Shown: piece by piece, positions 1 to 8,168 of the stretch
Layout: the number at the start of each line of letters is the position of its first letter
How positions within the stretch are numbered: position 1 is the first letter of the stretch
Source: Clostridium weizhouense
Lineage (GTDB): Bacteria > Bacillota > Clostridia > Clostridiales > Clostridiaceae
Direction of reading: 5' to 3'
DNA: 64,000 nt
Assembly: GCF_019431045.1 (NCBI RefSeq)
Contig: NZ_JAHXPT010000004.1
Location: 186,001-250,000 of the forward strand
Notes under the pieces: generated by a model
What the model was told of the DNA's origin: nothing
Databases searched by the model: none
The model's input: the letters and a program-made list of their open reading frames with translations, nothing else
Program-made: the position numbers and the translations under genes

Positions 1-350
1 AACTTAAAGAGTTATCAAAAAATCTTTCCGAAAAAGTTTTTGAAGGATTACCAATTGAAGTTAAATCTATTGATAATGTAGATGGTAAAAAAATTGCTAC
101 TATTAATTTAGAAGAAAATGCTACAAATAAAAATGTTACTTCTAACGCTGATTTAAAGAAACCTAATTGGGCAACAAATAAATTACAAGGTTCTACTGGT
201 GGAGAAATTTCAGAATCTAGCTTATTAGAAACATTCCTTCAAGTAAAATATAAAGGTGAATGGATTGATGGAGTTAAATTTTTATATAAAAATGAACCAA
301 TCGAATTTGAACATACACCTAATTTATCAGGAATTCAATATAGAAAATAA
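1..350 (+). CDS. GerMN-like domain protein, C-terminal end (partial)
   Basis: The gene enters from the left edge and is open in frame 3 to a TAA at 348-350, giving about 115 residues. The visible part has a 'GLPIEVKSIDNVDGK' segment followed later by 'LLETFLQVKYKGEW' and 'GVKFLYKNEPIE'. This order (short strand, 'vdGk' turn, polar linker, 'TLxQ...V.fl..g') is what the end of a GerMN domain looks like. That domain occurs in spore germination and envelope lipoproteins of Firmicutes. The N-terminus, and so any signal peptide or lipobox, lies outside the window. A perfect hairpin terminator follows immediately. The family call is by eye and moderate. Confidence 0.5.
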   Translation, partial: LKELSKNLSEKVFEGLPIEVKSIDNVDGKKIATINLEENATNKNVTSNADLKKPNWATNKLQGSTGGEISESSLLETFLQVKYKGEWIDGVKFLYKNEPIEFEHTPNLSGIQYRK

Positions 351-353
351 TAT

Positions 354-384
354 AAAAGGAGAATCTTTTAAAGATTCTCCTTTT
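354..384. terminator. Bidirectional intrinsic terminator
   Basis: Two perfect 14-base arms (354-367 and 371-384) enclose a 3-base loop, with A-tract on one side and T-tract on the other. It lies between a forward gene ending at 350 and a reverse gene ending at 414, so it can serve both. Confidence 0.85.
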
Positions 385-413
385 ATATTAGACTGTATAT
401 TATCACTTATCTT

Positions 414-917
414 CTATTTTGTATAATCTTCTACGATCTCACCAAAGTATAATACATGTTTTGATTCCCCCACACCATAAAACTTTTGTTTTATTTCTTC
501 ATCAAGAGTATCAAAGTCCATGCTTTGTTTAAACATTATTTTACATTCATAATATTTATTACATCCATCAACTATAGGTGTTTTTACTTTTTTGCCAGGT
601 ATAAATTTAATATTACCTTCCTTCTCTTTATCTATATCTCTACCTGATTTTGTTCCACATATAGCTAACTCTTCTTTCATAGTTCCATCATAAGGAACAC
701 TTACTGTATAGCTCTCTCCAGAATCTAAGAATTCTTTAGTATATCTTGTTTCTCTAACTAAAGCCATAAATATAGGTCTTCTCCAAATATATCCTATTGT
801 TCCCCAACTTATAGTCATAGTATTAGCTTTTTTTTCATCTCCAGCCGTTAAAAATGCTCCTGTCTTATAAAGATTATCCATTGATATTTCTAATCCATCT
901 GTAAAAGTATCTTTCAT
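414..917 (-). CDS. Flavin reductase family protein (FMN-binding split barrel)
   Basis: The 167-residue product fits the flavoredoxin/flavin reductase-like group, small cytoplasmic proteins that bind FMN in a split-barrel fold and act in electron transfer or flavin reduction. The early 'NTMTISWGTIGYIWRRPIF' segment, followed by a 'TRYTKEFLD' turn and 'YTVSVPYDG', is the typical flavin-binding core. Starting at ATG 915-917 puts a GGGAGGT ribosome binding site a proper distance upstream. An in-frame TTG 15 bases upstream overlaps that site and is rejected. The physiological partner is unknown. The gene appears monocistronic, about 50 bases downstream of an acetyltransferase gene on the same strand. 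Confidence 0.8.
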   Translation of the reverse strand: MKDTFTDGLEISMDNLYKTGAFLTAGDEKKANTMTISWGTIGYIWRRPIFMALVRETRYTKEFLDSGESYTVSVPYDGTMKEELAICGTKSGRDIDKEKEGNIKFIPGKKVKTPIVDGCNKYYECKIMFKQSMDFDTLDEEIKQKFYGVGESKHVLYFGEIVEDYTK

Positions 918-967
918 ATTTATACCTCCCAATTATTCTTATATATTACTAAAAAATATTTATTATT

Positions 968-1465
968 TTATTTCCCAACCATTTTACTTCTTCTTTCCAT
1001 AACTACTACATCATGCCAAATACCATCTTTCATTTTTCCTGCTTTTTCCCAATATCCAACCTTTCTAAACCCACAATTACTATGTAAATTTATACTTGCT
1101 TCATTTGTTGAAATTATTAAAGATTGAAGAGACCAGATTTCTTCCTTTTCTGATTCTTCTATAACACTATTTAATAATTTTCTTCCAATTCCATTCCCTT
1201 TATAACCTTCTTTAATATATATACTTAATTCTAAAAATCCATTATATACTTCTCTTGCAAAAATCTTAGATAGTGCTACCCATCCTAGTATTTTTTTATC
1301 ACTTTTAGCAATTAATCTACAGGTTTTTATATGCGCTTCATCCCATTCATTGTATGATGGAACTTCTGTTTGAAATGTTGAAATTCCAGTTTTTATTCCT
1401 TCATTATATATATTCATCATTTCATTAAAATCTTCTTTTTTCATTTTATTAATTATAATATCCAT
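968..1465 (-). CDS. GNAT N-acetyltransferase, phosphinothricin acetyltransferase-like
   Basis: This 165-residue protein matches the Pat/Bar-like branch of the GNAT superfamily, which acetylates small amines with acetyl-CoA. It begins 'MDIIINKMKKEDFNEMMNIY' and has the acetyl-CoA binding loop 'GYKGNGIGRKLL' at about residues 87-98. 'LHSNCGFRKVGYWEKAGKM' near the C-terminus is characteristic of this branch. A GGAGGGG ribosome binding site precedes the ATG. Members of the group range from methionine-sulfoximine acetylation to unknown substrates, so the substrate cannot be read from sequence. It shares strand and short spacing with the flavin reductase-like gene and the TPR gene, but no functional link is evident. 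Confidence 0.85.
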   Translation of the reverse strand: MDIIINKMKKEDFNEMMNIYNEGIKTGISTFQTEVPSYNEWDEAHIKTCRLIAKSDKKILGWVALSKIFAREVYNGFLELSIYIKEGYKGNGIGRKLLNSVIEESEKEEIWSLQSLIISTNEASINLHSNCGFRKVGYWEKAGKMKDGIWHDVVVMERRSKMVGK

Positions 1466-1509
1466 TGCCCCTCCAAATAATAAAAATTAACTTATTGCTT
1501 ATTTATATA

Positions 1510-2427
1510 CTAATCAAATAAATCTTTATATTCTTTTAAATTTCTTATAGTATCTAGTTCTTTATCTTCTTTCATATATTCCAAAAATAAATCATTTAAT
1601 TCTATGCTTTTTTGTACATCTTTTAAAGCTTTAAATTCTTCTCCTATATTAACATAAAAACAAGCTCTATTATAATACAAAAAACCTTCATCTGGATTTT
1701 CTTTTATTCCTTGATTTATTATATTTATTGCACTAATAAAATCATTATCTTCTCTATAAATAACAGCTAAATTTAAAAAACTATAAGGATAGTTAGAATT
1801 ACTTAATATAGATTTTTTATAATATCTTATACATTCTTCTTTTCTATTTAATTTATTTAATATTACCCCTTTATTAAACAATATCCTATAATGATATGAA
1901 TCAATTTCTAAAGCTTTATTAATATATCTTAATGCTTCTTCATTTTTATCTAATTCTTCTAAAATACATGCTATATTAGCATATCCCCATGAATCCTTTG
2001 GATTTAATTCAATAGATTTGTTATAATACTCTATTGCTTTATATTTCTCACCTAATTCATCATATATATTAGCTAAGAAAAAATATGCCCTATCATAAGA
2101 AGGATCTTTTTGTATAGCCTTTTTATAATACTTCTTAGCATTTTCTAAGTCTCCCCACTCATCATATATTGTCCCTAAACCATAATAAGCTCTTGAATCA
2201 TTTTTATCTAAATTTATTACTTCAAAATATTTTTCTTTTGCTTCACTCTTAAGGCCTATTTCATCACATAACAATGCCATGTCAAGCAAAAATTCTATAT
2301 CTTTTTTTCCTATATTTAATGAATATGCTTTTTTATAAAATTTAAGAGCTTTTAATAAGTTTCTTTCACTTTTTAAATTTCTAGCCATATTTAAATAATT
2401 ATTATATAAATAATTTTTATTTTCCAT
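1510..2427 (-). CDS. Tetratricopeptide repeat protein
   Basis: The 305-residue protein consists almost wholly of TPR units. About eight consecutive 34-residue repeats can be counted, with typical W/Y-G-Y/A-F-A-P spacing, such as 'AYYGLGTIYDEWGDLENAKK' and 'AYFFLANIYDELGEKYKAIE'. It has no signal peptide, membrane segment or catalytic domain, so it is probably a cytoplasmic scaffold or protein-interaction module. The start ATG has an AAGGA site at suitable distance. A hairpin lies in the 230-base gap upstream. The specific partner is unknown. Confidence 0.85.
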   Translation of the reverse strand: MENKNYLYNNYLNMARNLKSERNLLKALKFYKKAYSLNIGKKDIEFLLDMALLCDEIGLKSEAKEKYFEVINLDKNDSRAYYGLGTIYDEWGDLENAKKYYKKAIQKDPSYDRAYFFLANIYDELGEKYKAIEYYNKSIELNPKDSWGYANIACILEELDKNEEALRYINKALEIDSYHYRILFNKGVILNKLNRKEECIRYYKKSILSNSNYPYSFLNLAVIYREDNDFISAINIINQGIKENPDEGFLYYNRACFYVNIGEEFKALKDVQKSIELNDLFLEYMKEDKELDTIRNLKEYKDLFD

Positions 2428-2496
2428 TCAAAATTCATCCTTACTAAAAGTTTTCTAATAACTAAATAAGTATATCACTAAAAAAATTAAAAATAA

Positions 2497-2537
2497 AATG
2501 CTTTTATAATAATTTATTTCCTTATTATAAAAGCATT
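2497..2537 (-). terminator. Hairpin terminator downstream of the YbjQ-family gene
   Basis: Arms 2497-2511 and 2522-2537 pair almost perfectly (AATGCTTTTATAATA with its complement) around a 10-base loop. It lies downstream of the reverse gene ending at 2662 and upstream of the TPR gene, which probably separates the two transcripts. Confidence 0.6.
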
Positions 2538-2661
2538 CATTATAATATTTATATTATTTTTTCTTTATTTTTTGTCTATACACTTAATAATACTATACTT
2601 ATTATTATACTTAATGTATAAATTTATTATATAAGTATTACAAATAAATCACTTATTTATA

Positions 2662-2979
2662 CTATTCCTCAACAATTACTGCTGTACCGTATGCAACCAT
2701 TTCAGCTGCTCCTTGAGCTATTGATGAAGACATAAGTCTTACTCCAATTATAGCATTTGCCCCTTTTTCAGTAGCTTCATCTATCATTCTTCCTATTGCT
2801 ATTTGTCTTGCCTCTGTAAGCATTTCATTATAACCATTCATTTCTCCACCAACAATGTTTTTAAATCCTGCCATTAAATCTTTCCCAATATTTTTACATC
2901 TGACAGTACTACCTTTTACAAGACCTTTTATATCACATATATTTTTCCCTGGTACATTGTCTGTTGTTAATATTAACAT
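2662..2979 (-). CDS. YbjQ/UPF0145 family heavy-metal-binding domain protein
   Basis: This 105-residue protein matches the YbjQ (UPF0145) family. It begins with a strand 'MLILTTDNVPGK' and then 'VKGSTVRCKNIGKDLMAGFK'. The family hallmark 'GGEMNGYNEMLTEARQIAIG' follows, and the end carries 'ANAIIGVRLMSSSIAQGAAE'. Length and motif order match the family. Members form pentameric rings in structures and have been annotated as putative heavy-metal binders, but a biological role is not established. The gene stands alone with a GGGGGA site before the ATG. Confidence 0.85.
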   Translation of the reverse strand: MLILTTDNVPGKNICDIKGLVKGSTVRCKNIGKDLMAGFKNIVGGEMNGYNEMLTEARQIAIGRMIDEATEKGANAIIGVRLMSSSIAQGAAEMVAYGTAVIVEE

Positions 2980-3113
2980 TTAATATTCCCCCTAACATAG
3001 ATTTATTTATACAGATTTATTTATACAAATTTATTATACCCAATATTTACACATATAATTACTTAAAATTTTAAATTTTCTGTCTAATTAAAATACTATC
3101 ATTTATATAGTGA

Positions 3114-3148
3114 ATAAAAAAATAGAGAACAAATTTTGCTCTCTATAG
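3114..3148 (-). terminator. Intrinsic terminator of the panE-like/marR operon
   Basis: On the reverse strand a stem of ATAGAGAGCA with one mismatch in its complement is followed by a run of seven T. It lies about 95 bases past the stop of the MarR-family gene. Confidence 0.65.
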
Positions 3149-3240
3149 TTATTTATATGTATTAATTTTATTTGGTGCACACTTTATCTAAATTTAATCT
3201 TAGTTTATAATATTATATACAATTTCTAAATTTAGTATTA

Positions 3241-3675
3241 TTAAATATTATTTTGTTTAGACTCCAATATTTTGGCAGACTGATTTGTTATCTCTGTTAA
3301 CAAATTATATTCTTCTCCTAATATTTCTCTATAACGATTATGTAATTTCAATCTATACTTTTGTATATTTTCTTGAATTTTTTCACCATCATTAGTTAAA
3401 TATATATGTGATAATTTACCTTCTGTTTTTCTCTCAACTAAATCATTTATAACCAATTTATCTATAAGTCTAGTTATTGTGGATGGCTTTAAATGTAGTT
3501 CTTCACTTAATTCTTTTTGTGTTATTCCAGATTTAAACTTTACACCAAGAAGAATATATACATATGTAGGAGACAATCCTAATGGTTTCAATTCATCTTC
3601 AGCTATTTTAGCTGCTATCTTCTTTAATCTAGTTGCAGTGAAAAATAAACATTCGCAGAAACTTTGTTCAAGCAT
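3241..3675 (-). CDS. MarR-family transcriptional regulator
   Basis: The 144-residue product is a MarR-type winged helix repressor. The recognition region 'GITQKELSEELHLKPSTITRLIDKL' sits near residues 50-75, followed by a wing with 'VERKTEGKLSHIYLT' and a C-terminal dimer helix. The ATG at 3673-3675 is chosen because GGAGG lies seven bases upstream. A more upstream ATG would include that ribosome binding site in the coding region, and the chosen length is typical of the family. It is co-transcribed with the ketopantoate-reductase-like gene 30 bases upstream. A dyad over the operon promoter (4862-4873) is a plausible autoregulatory operator. Confidence 0.85.
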   Translation of the reverse strand: MLEQSFCECLFFTATRLKKIAAKIAEDELKPLGLSPTYVYILLGVKFKSGITQKELSEELHLKPSTITRLIDKLVINDLVERKTEGKLSHIYLTNDGEKIQENIQKYRLKLHNRYREILGEEYNLLTEITNQSAKILESKQNNI

Positions 3676-3705
3676 TATGTCCTCCATTCTAAATTTAATC
3701 ATTAT

Positions 3706-4635
3706 CTATTTAACAAGTAGCTGCTCCTTGGCATGAACCATTGTTGTAAATAAATCATTGTATTGTGTATTTATATTAAATTCTTTTCCTTTTCTAGATA
3801 CATATCCGTTTATATAATCAATTTCTGTAAGACGGTGATTTTGAATTAAATCTTGGTGCATTGAAGGATAATGTTCTCCCGCTTGACTTGGATCATATAT
3901 TGCTTCTATTCCATTTGCAACTTTTTCAACATCTAACTCTACTCCATATTTAGTAGCAACATCTGAAAATTCTTTTATTATATTACGGATAAGTTGAGGT
4001 GCTTGTTTTAATTCTCCAAACTCTTTGATATTACAATCTAGAATTGTACAACAACTATTTAAAGTTCCATTTACACAAGCTTTACGCCATATTGAAAAGA
4101 TAACATCTTCACTATAATGCGCTTTTAATCCTGCTTTATTTAATACATCACAAATTTCTTTTGCTTCTACTTCCATACTTGGATCAATGTTTTGTACTTC
4201 TAAACTTCCATCTCCTGATAATACAACATGTCCAGGTCCAGCTAATCCTGCTGTCCATAAAGTTACTCCCATAAGTATATTTTTGCTATCAACATATTTT
4301 TCAAGAGTTTCATTATGACCTAGTCCATTTAATAAACATAATACTTTAGTATTTTTTCCCAAAATATTTTTCACAGATTTTAGCATAGCCTCTAATCCCA
4401 TTGATTTTGTAAATAAAATTGCTAAATCCGGAATTTCTACAGCATCTCCTGGTAACATTGCTGGTATTTTTACTTTTTTAATTTGTCCATTTTCTTCTAC
4501 TATCAATCCTTGATTATTTATGTTATTAACATGATCCTTCCACCCATCTATTAAAAAAACTTCATTTCCAGTTTCATGTAACATATATCCATAACGTGAG
4601 CCCATAGCTCCAGCTCCAACAATTGCAATTTTCAT
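3706..4635 (-). CDS. Ketopantoate reductase family protein (2-dehydropantoate 2-reductase-like)
   Basis: The 309-residue protein has the ApbA/PanE layout. An N-terminal Rossmann domain starts 'MKIAIVGAGAMGSRYG' for NADPH binding, and a helical C-terminal domain carries the catalytic lysine in 'IWRKACVN'. The classic reaction reduces ketopantoate to pantoate in pantothenate synthesis. Clostridia carry several paralogues, and those outside panBCD operons often act on other 2-oxo acids. Here the gene is followed by marR and preceded by a remnant of a PTS EIIC gene, not by panB or panC, so a role other than vitamin synthesis is likely. A GAGGAGA site precedes the ATG. The symbol panE is withheld for that reason. 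Confidence 0.8.
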   Translation of the reverse strand: MKIAIVGAGAMGSRYGYMLHETGNEVFLIDGWKDHVNNINNQGLIVEENGQIKKVKIPAMLPGDAVEIPDLAILFTKSMGLEAMLKSVKNILGKNTKVLCLLNGLGHNETLEKYVDSKNILMGVTLWTAGLAGPGHVVLSGDGSLEVQNIDPSMEVEAKEICDVLNKAGLKAHYSEDVIFSIWRKACVNGTLNSCCTILDCNIKEFGELKQAPQLIRNIIKEFSDVATKYGVELDVEKVANGIEAIYDPSQAGEHYPSMHQDLIQNHRLTEIDYINGYVSRKGKEFNINTQYNDLFTTMVHAKEQLLVK

Positions 4636-4663
4636 TTTAATCCACTCTCCTCTTTTGCATCTA

Positions 4664-4825
4664 TTACAAATTAAATAAATAACAACCTACTCCACTTAAG
4701 ATAGCATTTCCAATAATAGGTACTGCTATTATTGGATATTTAACTAAATTTGGCATCATTATTTTTATAGCTCTTAATTTAAAGTTACGTGTTAGATAAA
4801 TTACTAGTAATTCATTAAGGTTTAG
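4664..4825 (-). pseudogene. Remnant of a PTS EIIC-type membrane protein
   Basis: A 53-residue open frame on the reverse strand ends at TAA 4664-4666 and is blocked upstream by an in-frame TAA at 4826-4828. It contains 'MMPNLVKYPIIAVPIIGNAI' followed by 'LSGVGCYLFNL'. This resembles an internal or C-terminal segment of the PTS_EIIC_2 type transporters ('..YP.i..P.i..a.l.g....lF.l'). No convincing start with a ribosome binding site is present and the rest of the gene is missing. It ends 28 bases before the ketopantoate-reductase-like gene and follows a good promoter, which suggests an operon whose first gene has decayed. A functional 31-residue membrane peptide from the internal ATG cannot be excluded. 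Confidence 0.45.
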
Positions 4826-4844
4826 TTATATTAATTTAAATATT

Positions 4845-4873
4845 AGTATATAATCTCTCATTTGTATGTACAA
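4845..4873 (-). promoter_or_regulatory. Promoter with overlapping dyad, panE-like/marR operon
   Basis: On the reverse strand TTGTAC and TATACT are separated by exactly 17 bases, a near-consensus vegetative promoter. The forward sequence TTGTATGTACAA (4862-4873) is a dyad with 5-base arms that covers the -35. MarR regulators bind such short dyads, and a marR gene is in this operon, so autoregulation is inferred. Confidence 0.55.
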
Positions 4874-5323
4874 CTAACTTAGCGAAAGTAAATATATCAT
4901 ATTTAAAAACAAATTTCAACAAATCTAAATTACAAAATTTTTAAAAATAACAATTTGTTATATAAATCAACAATAATTAAGATATGTTTATAGATAATTT
5001 TTAAAAATTTCTCAATAAAATTTTATATTTAAATAAAAAAATGTAAAATTATAATTTATTTCTATAATAATCTATCTTTAACTTTGATAATTTAACTATT
5101 ACTATTGTTTAAAATTAATAAAATACTATTATCTTAATTTTATTAATTTCATTACTATTAGAACAGATTTTGATATTTTGTTCTTTTAATATTAATAATT
5201 ATATTATTTTAGATATATTTATTAATATTATGGTTAATATTATGGTTAATATTAGATTAACAAGAAAAAAGTATATTAATTTATAAAAAATATAAAGAAA
5301 TGTAAAGAAAAACCGATAATAAA

Positions 5324-5352
5324 TTGTTTTTATATTAAATTGACATTATAAA
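5324..5352 (+). promoter_or_regulatory. Candidate promoter of the small membrane protein gene
   Basis: TTGTTT at 5324-5329 and TATAAA at 5347-5352 are 17 bases apart, about 37 bases before the coding start at 5389. AT-rich DNA makes chance matches common, so this is tentative. Confidence 0.4.
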
Positions 5353-5388
5353 TAATAAATTTCAAAAAACAAGTTCGGAGGAAATGCA

Positions 5389-5853
5389 ATGAAAAACTGG
5401 AAAGTAGAAGTTGATGGAATAAGTCATACTGTAGAATATAAGAAAGGATTTAGAAATAAAGTTATTATAGATGGTGAAGTACAAAAATTAAAATCATCTA
5501 GTTCTATAACTAATTTAATTGACTATGAAATATGTTTTGGTGATACAAAATGTAATTTAGTTGTAATAGGAAAAGAAGTTGATTTAGCTGTAAATGGAGT
5601 ATATCTAAATAAAGGAACTAAATATGAACCCGTAAGTGCTTTACCTTCTTGGGTATTAGTACTTTCAGCTATAAATATACTAGGAGGATTGCTTTTAACA
5701 GGGGTATTAGGTATGTGTATAGGATCACTATTCAGTATGCTATATATACAAGCTTCACACAAAAAGAAAAAAGGTGCTGTTATAATGTGGTTTATCCTTA
5801 GCTGTATTTTACAAGTAATACTAGCATTTGGAATAGTAGCAATGCTTAGTTAA
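5389..5853 (+). CDS. Membrane protein with N-terminal beta-rich domain, unknown function
   Basis: This 154-residue protein has a soluble N-terminal half, then hydrophobic segments at about residues 86-115 and 125-152 separated by a 'HKKKKG' basic turn. No signal peptide precedes the soluble part, which should be cytoplasmic. The first 80 residues ('WKVEVDGISHTVEY', 'KVIIDGEVQ', 'YEICFG', 'LAVNGVYLNKG') resemble the pattern of FAIM1-like beta sandwiches, in which a short 'W.v..dg..h.ve' strand begins the fold. That resemblance is by eye only. A CGGAGG site lies eight bases before the ATG. It is monocistronic with a hairpin terminator after it. No function is proposed. Confidence 0.75.
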   Translation: MKNWKVEVDGISHTVEYKKGFRNKVIIDGEVQKLKSSSSITNLIDYEICFGDTKCNLVVIGKEVDLAVNGVYLNKGTKYEPVSALPSWVLVLSAINILGGLLLTGVLGMCIGSLFSMLYIQASHKKKKGAVIMWFILSCILQVILAFGIVAMLS

Positions 5854-5882
5854 GCTATACATTAAAAATAACTAATAAATAC

Positions 5883-5927
5883 CTTAAAGCTAAAGGGATT
5901 AATTATTTAGTTCTCTTTAGCTTTAAG
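5883..5927. terminator. Intrinsic terminator
   Basis: Perfect 13-base arms CTTAAAGCTAAAG and its complement (5883-5895, 5915-5927) follow the membrane protein gene by about 30 bases and precede the convergent YteA-like gene. Confidence 0.7.
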
Positions 5928-6020
5928 TATTATTACATTTATTTATTTTAGAATATATAACTTTTTAAAAACTTATAATTTAATATTGTTTTAATTTTAT
6001 AAATGAAGTTACAATATAAT

Positions 6021-6623
6021 TTAATCAGGTAATTGATCCTTATATTGCTGATTACTTATTTTTTCTATCTCATCAACATCATCATCTTCATTATAATATT
6101 CTTCTATATTATTAATTTTATTAAAAAGTTCTACTGCTTGATAACTATCTTCTGCATCAAACTCTATATTATCTCCTTTATAATGCGTAAATCCATATCC
6201 CAATGGTTTAAGTACACTTTCTTCTACTACTCTCTGATTTGAATTAAAGTTTTTCACTGTACTAAGAGTATTTTGACATTCAATACAATTTTCTGCATAA
6301 GGCAATGCATCTAACCTTTCTTTTTGTATATCCTTGCCGCATTTTTTACACTTTCCATAACTTCCTTGATTAATTGATTTTAATGCTTCATTTATCTTAC
6401 CTAACATTGATGCTTCATTCGCTTCAAGTGCTCTGCCCATCTCAACTTCAAAGGTTTCAGTAGCTATATCAGCAGGATGATTATCATAAAATGATAATTC
6501 ACTAGCAACCTCAGTATTATATTTAGTCATTTCATTAATATTTAGTTGATCAATAAGACCAGTAACTCTTTTTTTTTCTTCATTAAGTTTATCTTTATAA
6601 TATGTAAGTTGTTCTCTATTCAT
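6021..6623 (-). CDS. TraR/DksA C4-type zinc finger protein, YteA family
   Basis: The 200-residue protein matches the YteA group of Bacillus and Clostridium. A long N-terminal helical region carries 'DNHPADIATETFEVEMGRAL'. A DksA-type zinc finger follows with four cysteines in 'GKCKKCGKDI' and 'AENCIECQ' at about residues 112-139. The tail is acidic. DksA relatives reach into the RNA polymerase secondary channel; YteA members are sporulation-associated but their action is not well defined. A strong AAAGGAGG site precedes the ATG. It is monocistronic. The end is unusually rich in Asp/Glu ('EEYYNEDDDVDEIEK'). Confidence 0.85.
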   Translation of the reverse strand: MNREQLTYYKDKLNEEKKRVTGLIDQLNINEMTKYNTEVASELSFYDNHPADIATETFEVEMGRALEANEASMLGKINEALKSINQGSYGKCKKCGKDIQKERLDALPYAENCIECQNTLSTVKNFNSNQRVVEESVLKPLGYGFTHYKGDNIEFDAEDSYQAVELFNKINNIEEYYNEDDDVDEIEKISNQQYKDQLPD

Positions 6624-6719
6624 ATAAATCCTCCTTTCAAAATTAATACTCAGTTATATTCTTTCAAATGTAATCATTTTTATAACATCTTATTATATAA
6701 TTAACAAATATTAAATCAC

Positions 6720-6755
6720 AAAAAATAGTAGCCTAATTAAAAGCTACTATTTTTT
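6720..6755 (-). terminator. Intrinsic terminator of the purine operon
   Basis: Perfect 13-base arms AAAAAATAGTAGC and complement (6720-6732, 6743-6755) lie 11 bases past the purD stop. On the reverse strand the stem ends in six T. Confidence 0.85.
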
Positions 6756-6765
6756 ATAATTAAAA

Positions 6766-8016
6766 TTATTCATAAATTCCTATATCTTTTCTATAATAAG
6801 CATTTTTAAATGTAACATCTTTAATATTTGAGTAAGCATCTTCTCTAGCTTCTTCTAAATTCTTACCAGTTCCAATTACAGATAATACTCTTCCACCGTT
6901 AGTTTTTAAAATATTATCTTCCAATTTAGCTCCTGCTAAAAATACTTTATCTTTTACCTTTTCATCTATTTGTATTTCATAACCTTTAGTAAATTTTCCT
7001 GGATATCCATTTGAAGCTAAAACTACATTTATACATACCTCATTATTCCATTTTATTTCTATATTGGCTAGTTCCTCACTTAAAGCTGCTTGAATAACTT
7101 CTAAGAGATCACTTTCCATTAAATAAAGTACTGATTGTGTTTCTGGATCTCCCATTCTAACATTATATTCTAGAAGATATGTTCCTTTTTTAGTAATCAT
7201 AAGACCAAAAAATATGATTCCTTTAAAGTCAAATGCTTCTTCTCTAATACCAATTAAAGTTTTATTCATTATATTTTCTTTAAAATCTTCTAAAATTTCT
7301 TCAGTCACATATGGATTTGGCGCTAAGACTCCCATGCCTCCTGTATTAGGCCCTTTTCCACCATCAAAGATTTGTTTGTGGTCTTTGGCTGATATAAATG
7401 GAATTATTGTCTTTCCATCAGTTATTGATAGTATTGATGCCTCAACACCTTCTAAAAATTCTTCAATTACTATTTTTTGTCCTGCTCCATTAAATATATC
7501 ATCTAACATATATGAGTTTACTGCTTTAACTGCATCTTCTTTAGTTTCACATATAGCTACACCTTTACCAGCTGCTAATCCATCAACTTTAATTACTGTT
7601 GGATAAGAACACTTTTCTAAATATTTTAACGCCTCTTCTGCATTATTAAATATTTCATATTCAGCAGTTTTAACTCCATATTTTTTCATAAACGCTTTAG
7701 AAAAGCTTTTACTACCTTCAAGCATTGCTCCATTTTGTGCTGGTCCAAATATCTTTAATCCTTCTTGTTGAAACTTATTAACAATTCCTTTTGTTAAAGG
7801 TTCTTCCGGACCCACTATTGTGATATCTATAATTTCTTTTTTGGCAAAATTAATTAATTCTTCTATATCCGTCACATTTATATTTTCACATTTATCTTCT
7901 ATTGCAGTTCCACCATTACCAGGTGCTACAAATATCTTTTCTACTTTTGGACTTTTTGCAAGCTTCCATGCTAGTGCATGTTCTCTACCACCTGAACCAA
8001 TTAAAAGTAATTTCAT
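6766..8016 (-). CDS. purD: Phosphoribosylamine--glycine ligase
   Basis: GAR synthetase joins phosphoribosylamine and glycine with ATP, the second step of purine synthesis. The 416-residue length is normal. The N-domain starts 'MKLLLIGSGGREHALAWKL'. The ATP-grasp domain contains 'KVDGLAAGKGVAI' and 'GPNTGGMGVLAPNPY', and the metal/ATP site is 'LLEYNVRMGDPETQ'. It is the last gene of the purine cluster, 150 bases after purH, and that gap holds a dispersed hairpin repeat. A GGGAGG site precedes the ATG and a strong terminator follows. Confidence 0.97.
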   Translation of the reverse strand: MKLLLIGSGGREHALAWKLAKSPKVEKIFVAPGNGGTAIEDKCENINVTDIEELINFAKKEIIDITIVGPEEPLTKGIVNKFQQEGLKIFGPAQNGAMLEGSKSFSKAFMKKYGVKTAEYEIFNNAEEALKYLEKCSYPTVIKVDGLAAGKGVAICETKEDAVKAVNSYMLDDIFNGAGQKIVIEEFLEGVEASILSITDGKTIIPFISAKDHKQIFDGGKGPNTGGMGVLAPNPYVTEEILEDFKENIMNKTLIGIREEAFDFKGIIFFGLMITKKGTYLLEYNVRMGDPETQSVLYLMESDLLEVIQAALSEELANIEIKWNNEVCINVVLASNGYPGKFTKGYEIQIDEKVKDKVFLAGAKLEDNILKTNGGRVLSVIGTGKNLEEAREDAYSNIKDVTFKNAYYRKDIGIYE

Positions 8017-8060
8017 ATATGTTTCCTCCCAAAATTCAAAAGTTAGATATTTAATTTATG

Positions 8061-8167
8061 CTATGTTTTAACTGAATGCTGATATTTTAGTATAAGGGTG
8101 AACTAGCATGCAAATTTCTCTGTCTATGAGCTTTATACTACAATATCAACACGGTTTTTAAACATAG
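8061..8167. repeat. Dispersed imperfect-palindrome repeat, family A copy 1
   Basis: Two 34-base arms (8061-8094, 8134-8167) match in 26 positions as inverted repeats that begin CTATGTTT and end TAGTATA, with 39 bases between them. A shorter relative occurs at 60068-60126, and the right arm recurs near 34675-34708. The element fills the purH-purD gap. Confidence 0.6.
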
Positions 8168-8168
8168 T

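Larger units (their letters stand above)
4826..5388. other. Long AT-rich intergenic region
   Basis: This 560-base region between divergent genes has no open frame with a ribosome binding site. It holds the promoter of the leftward operon at its left end and a candidate rightward promoter at its right end. A short tandem repeat of the 12-mer TTAATATTATGG (nearly three copies) lies around 5222-5255. The rest is featureless A/T. Confidence 0.5.

Noticed and set aside
3479..3736. Forward open frame opposite the MarR gene
   Set aside because: It is antisense to a clear regulator gene, has no ribosome binding site and no recognisable protein features.
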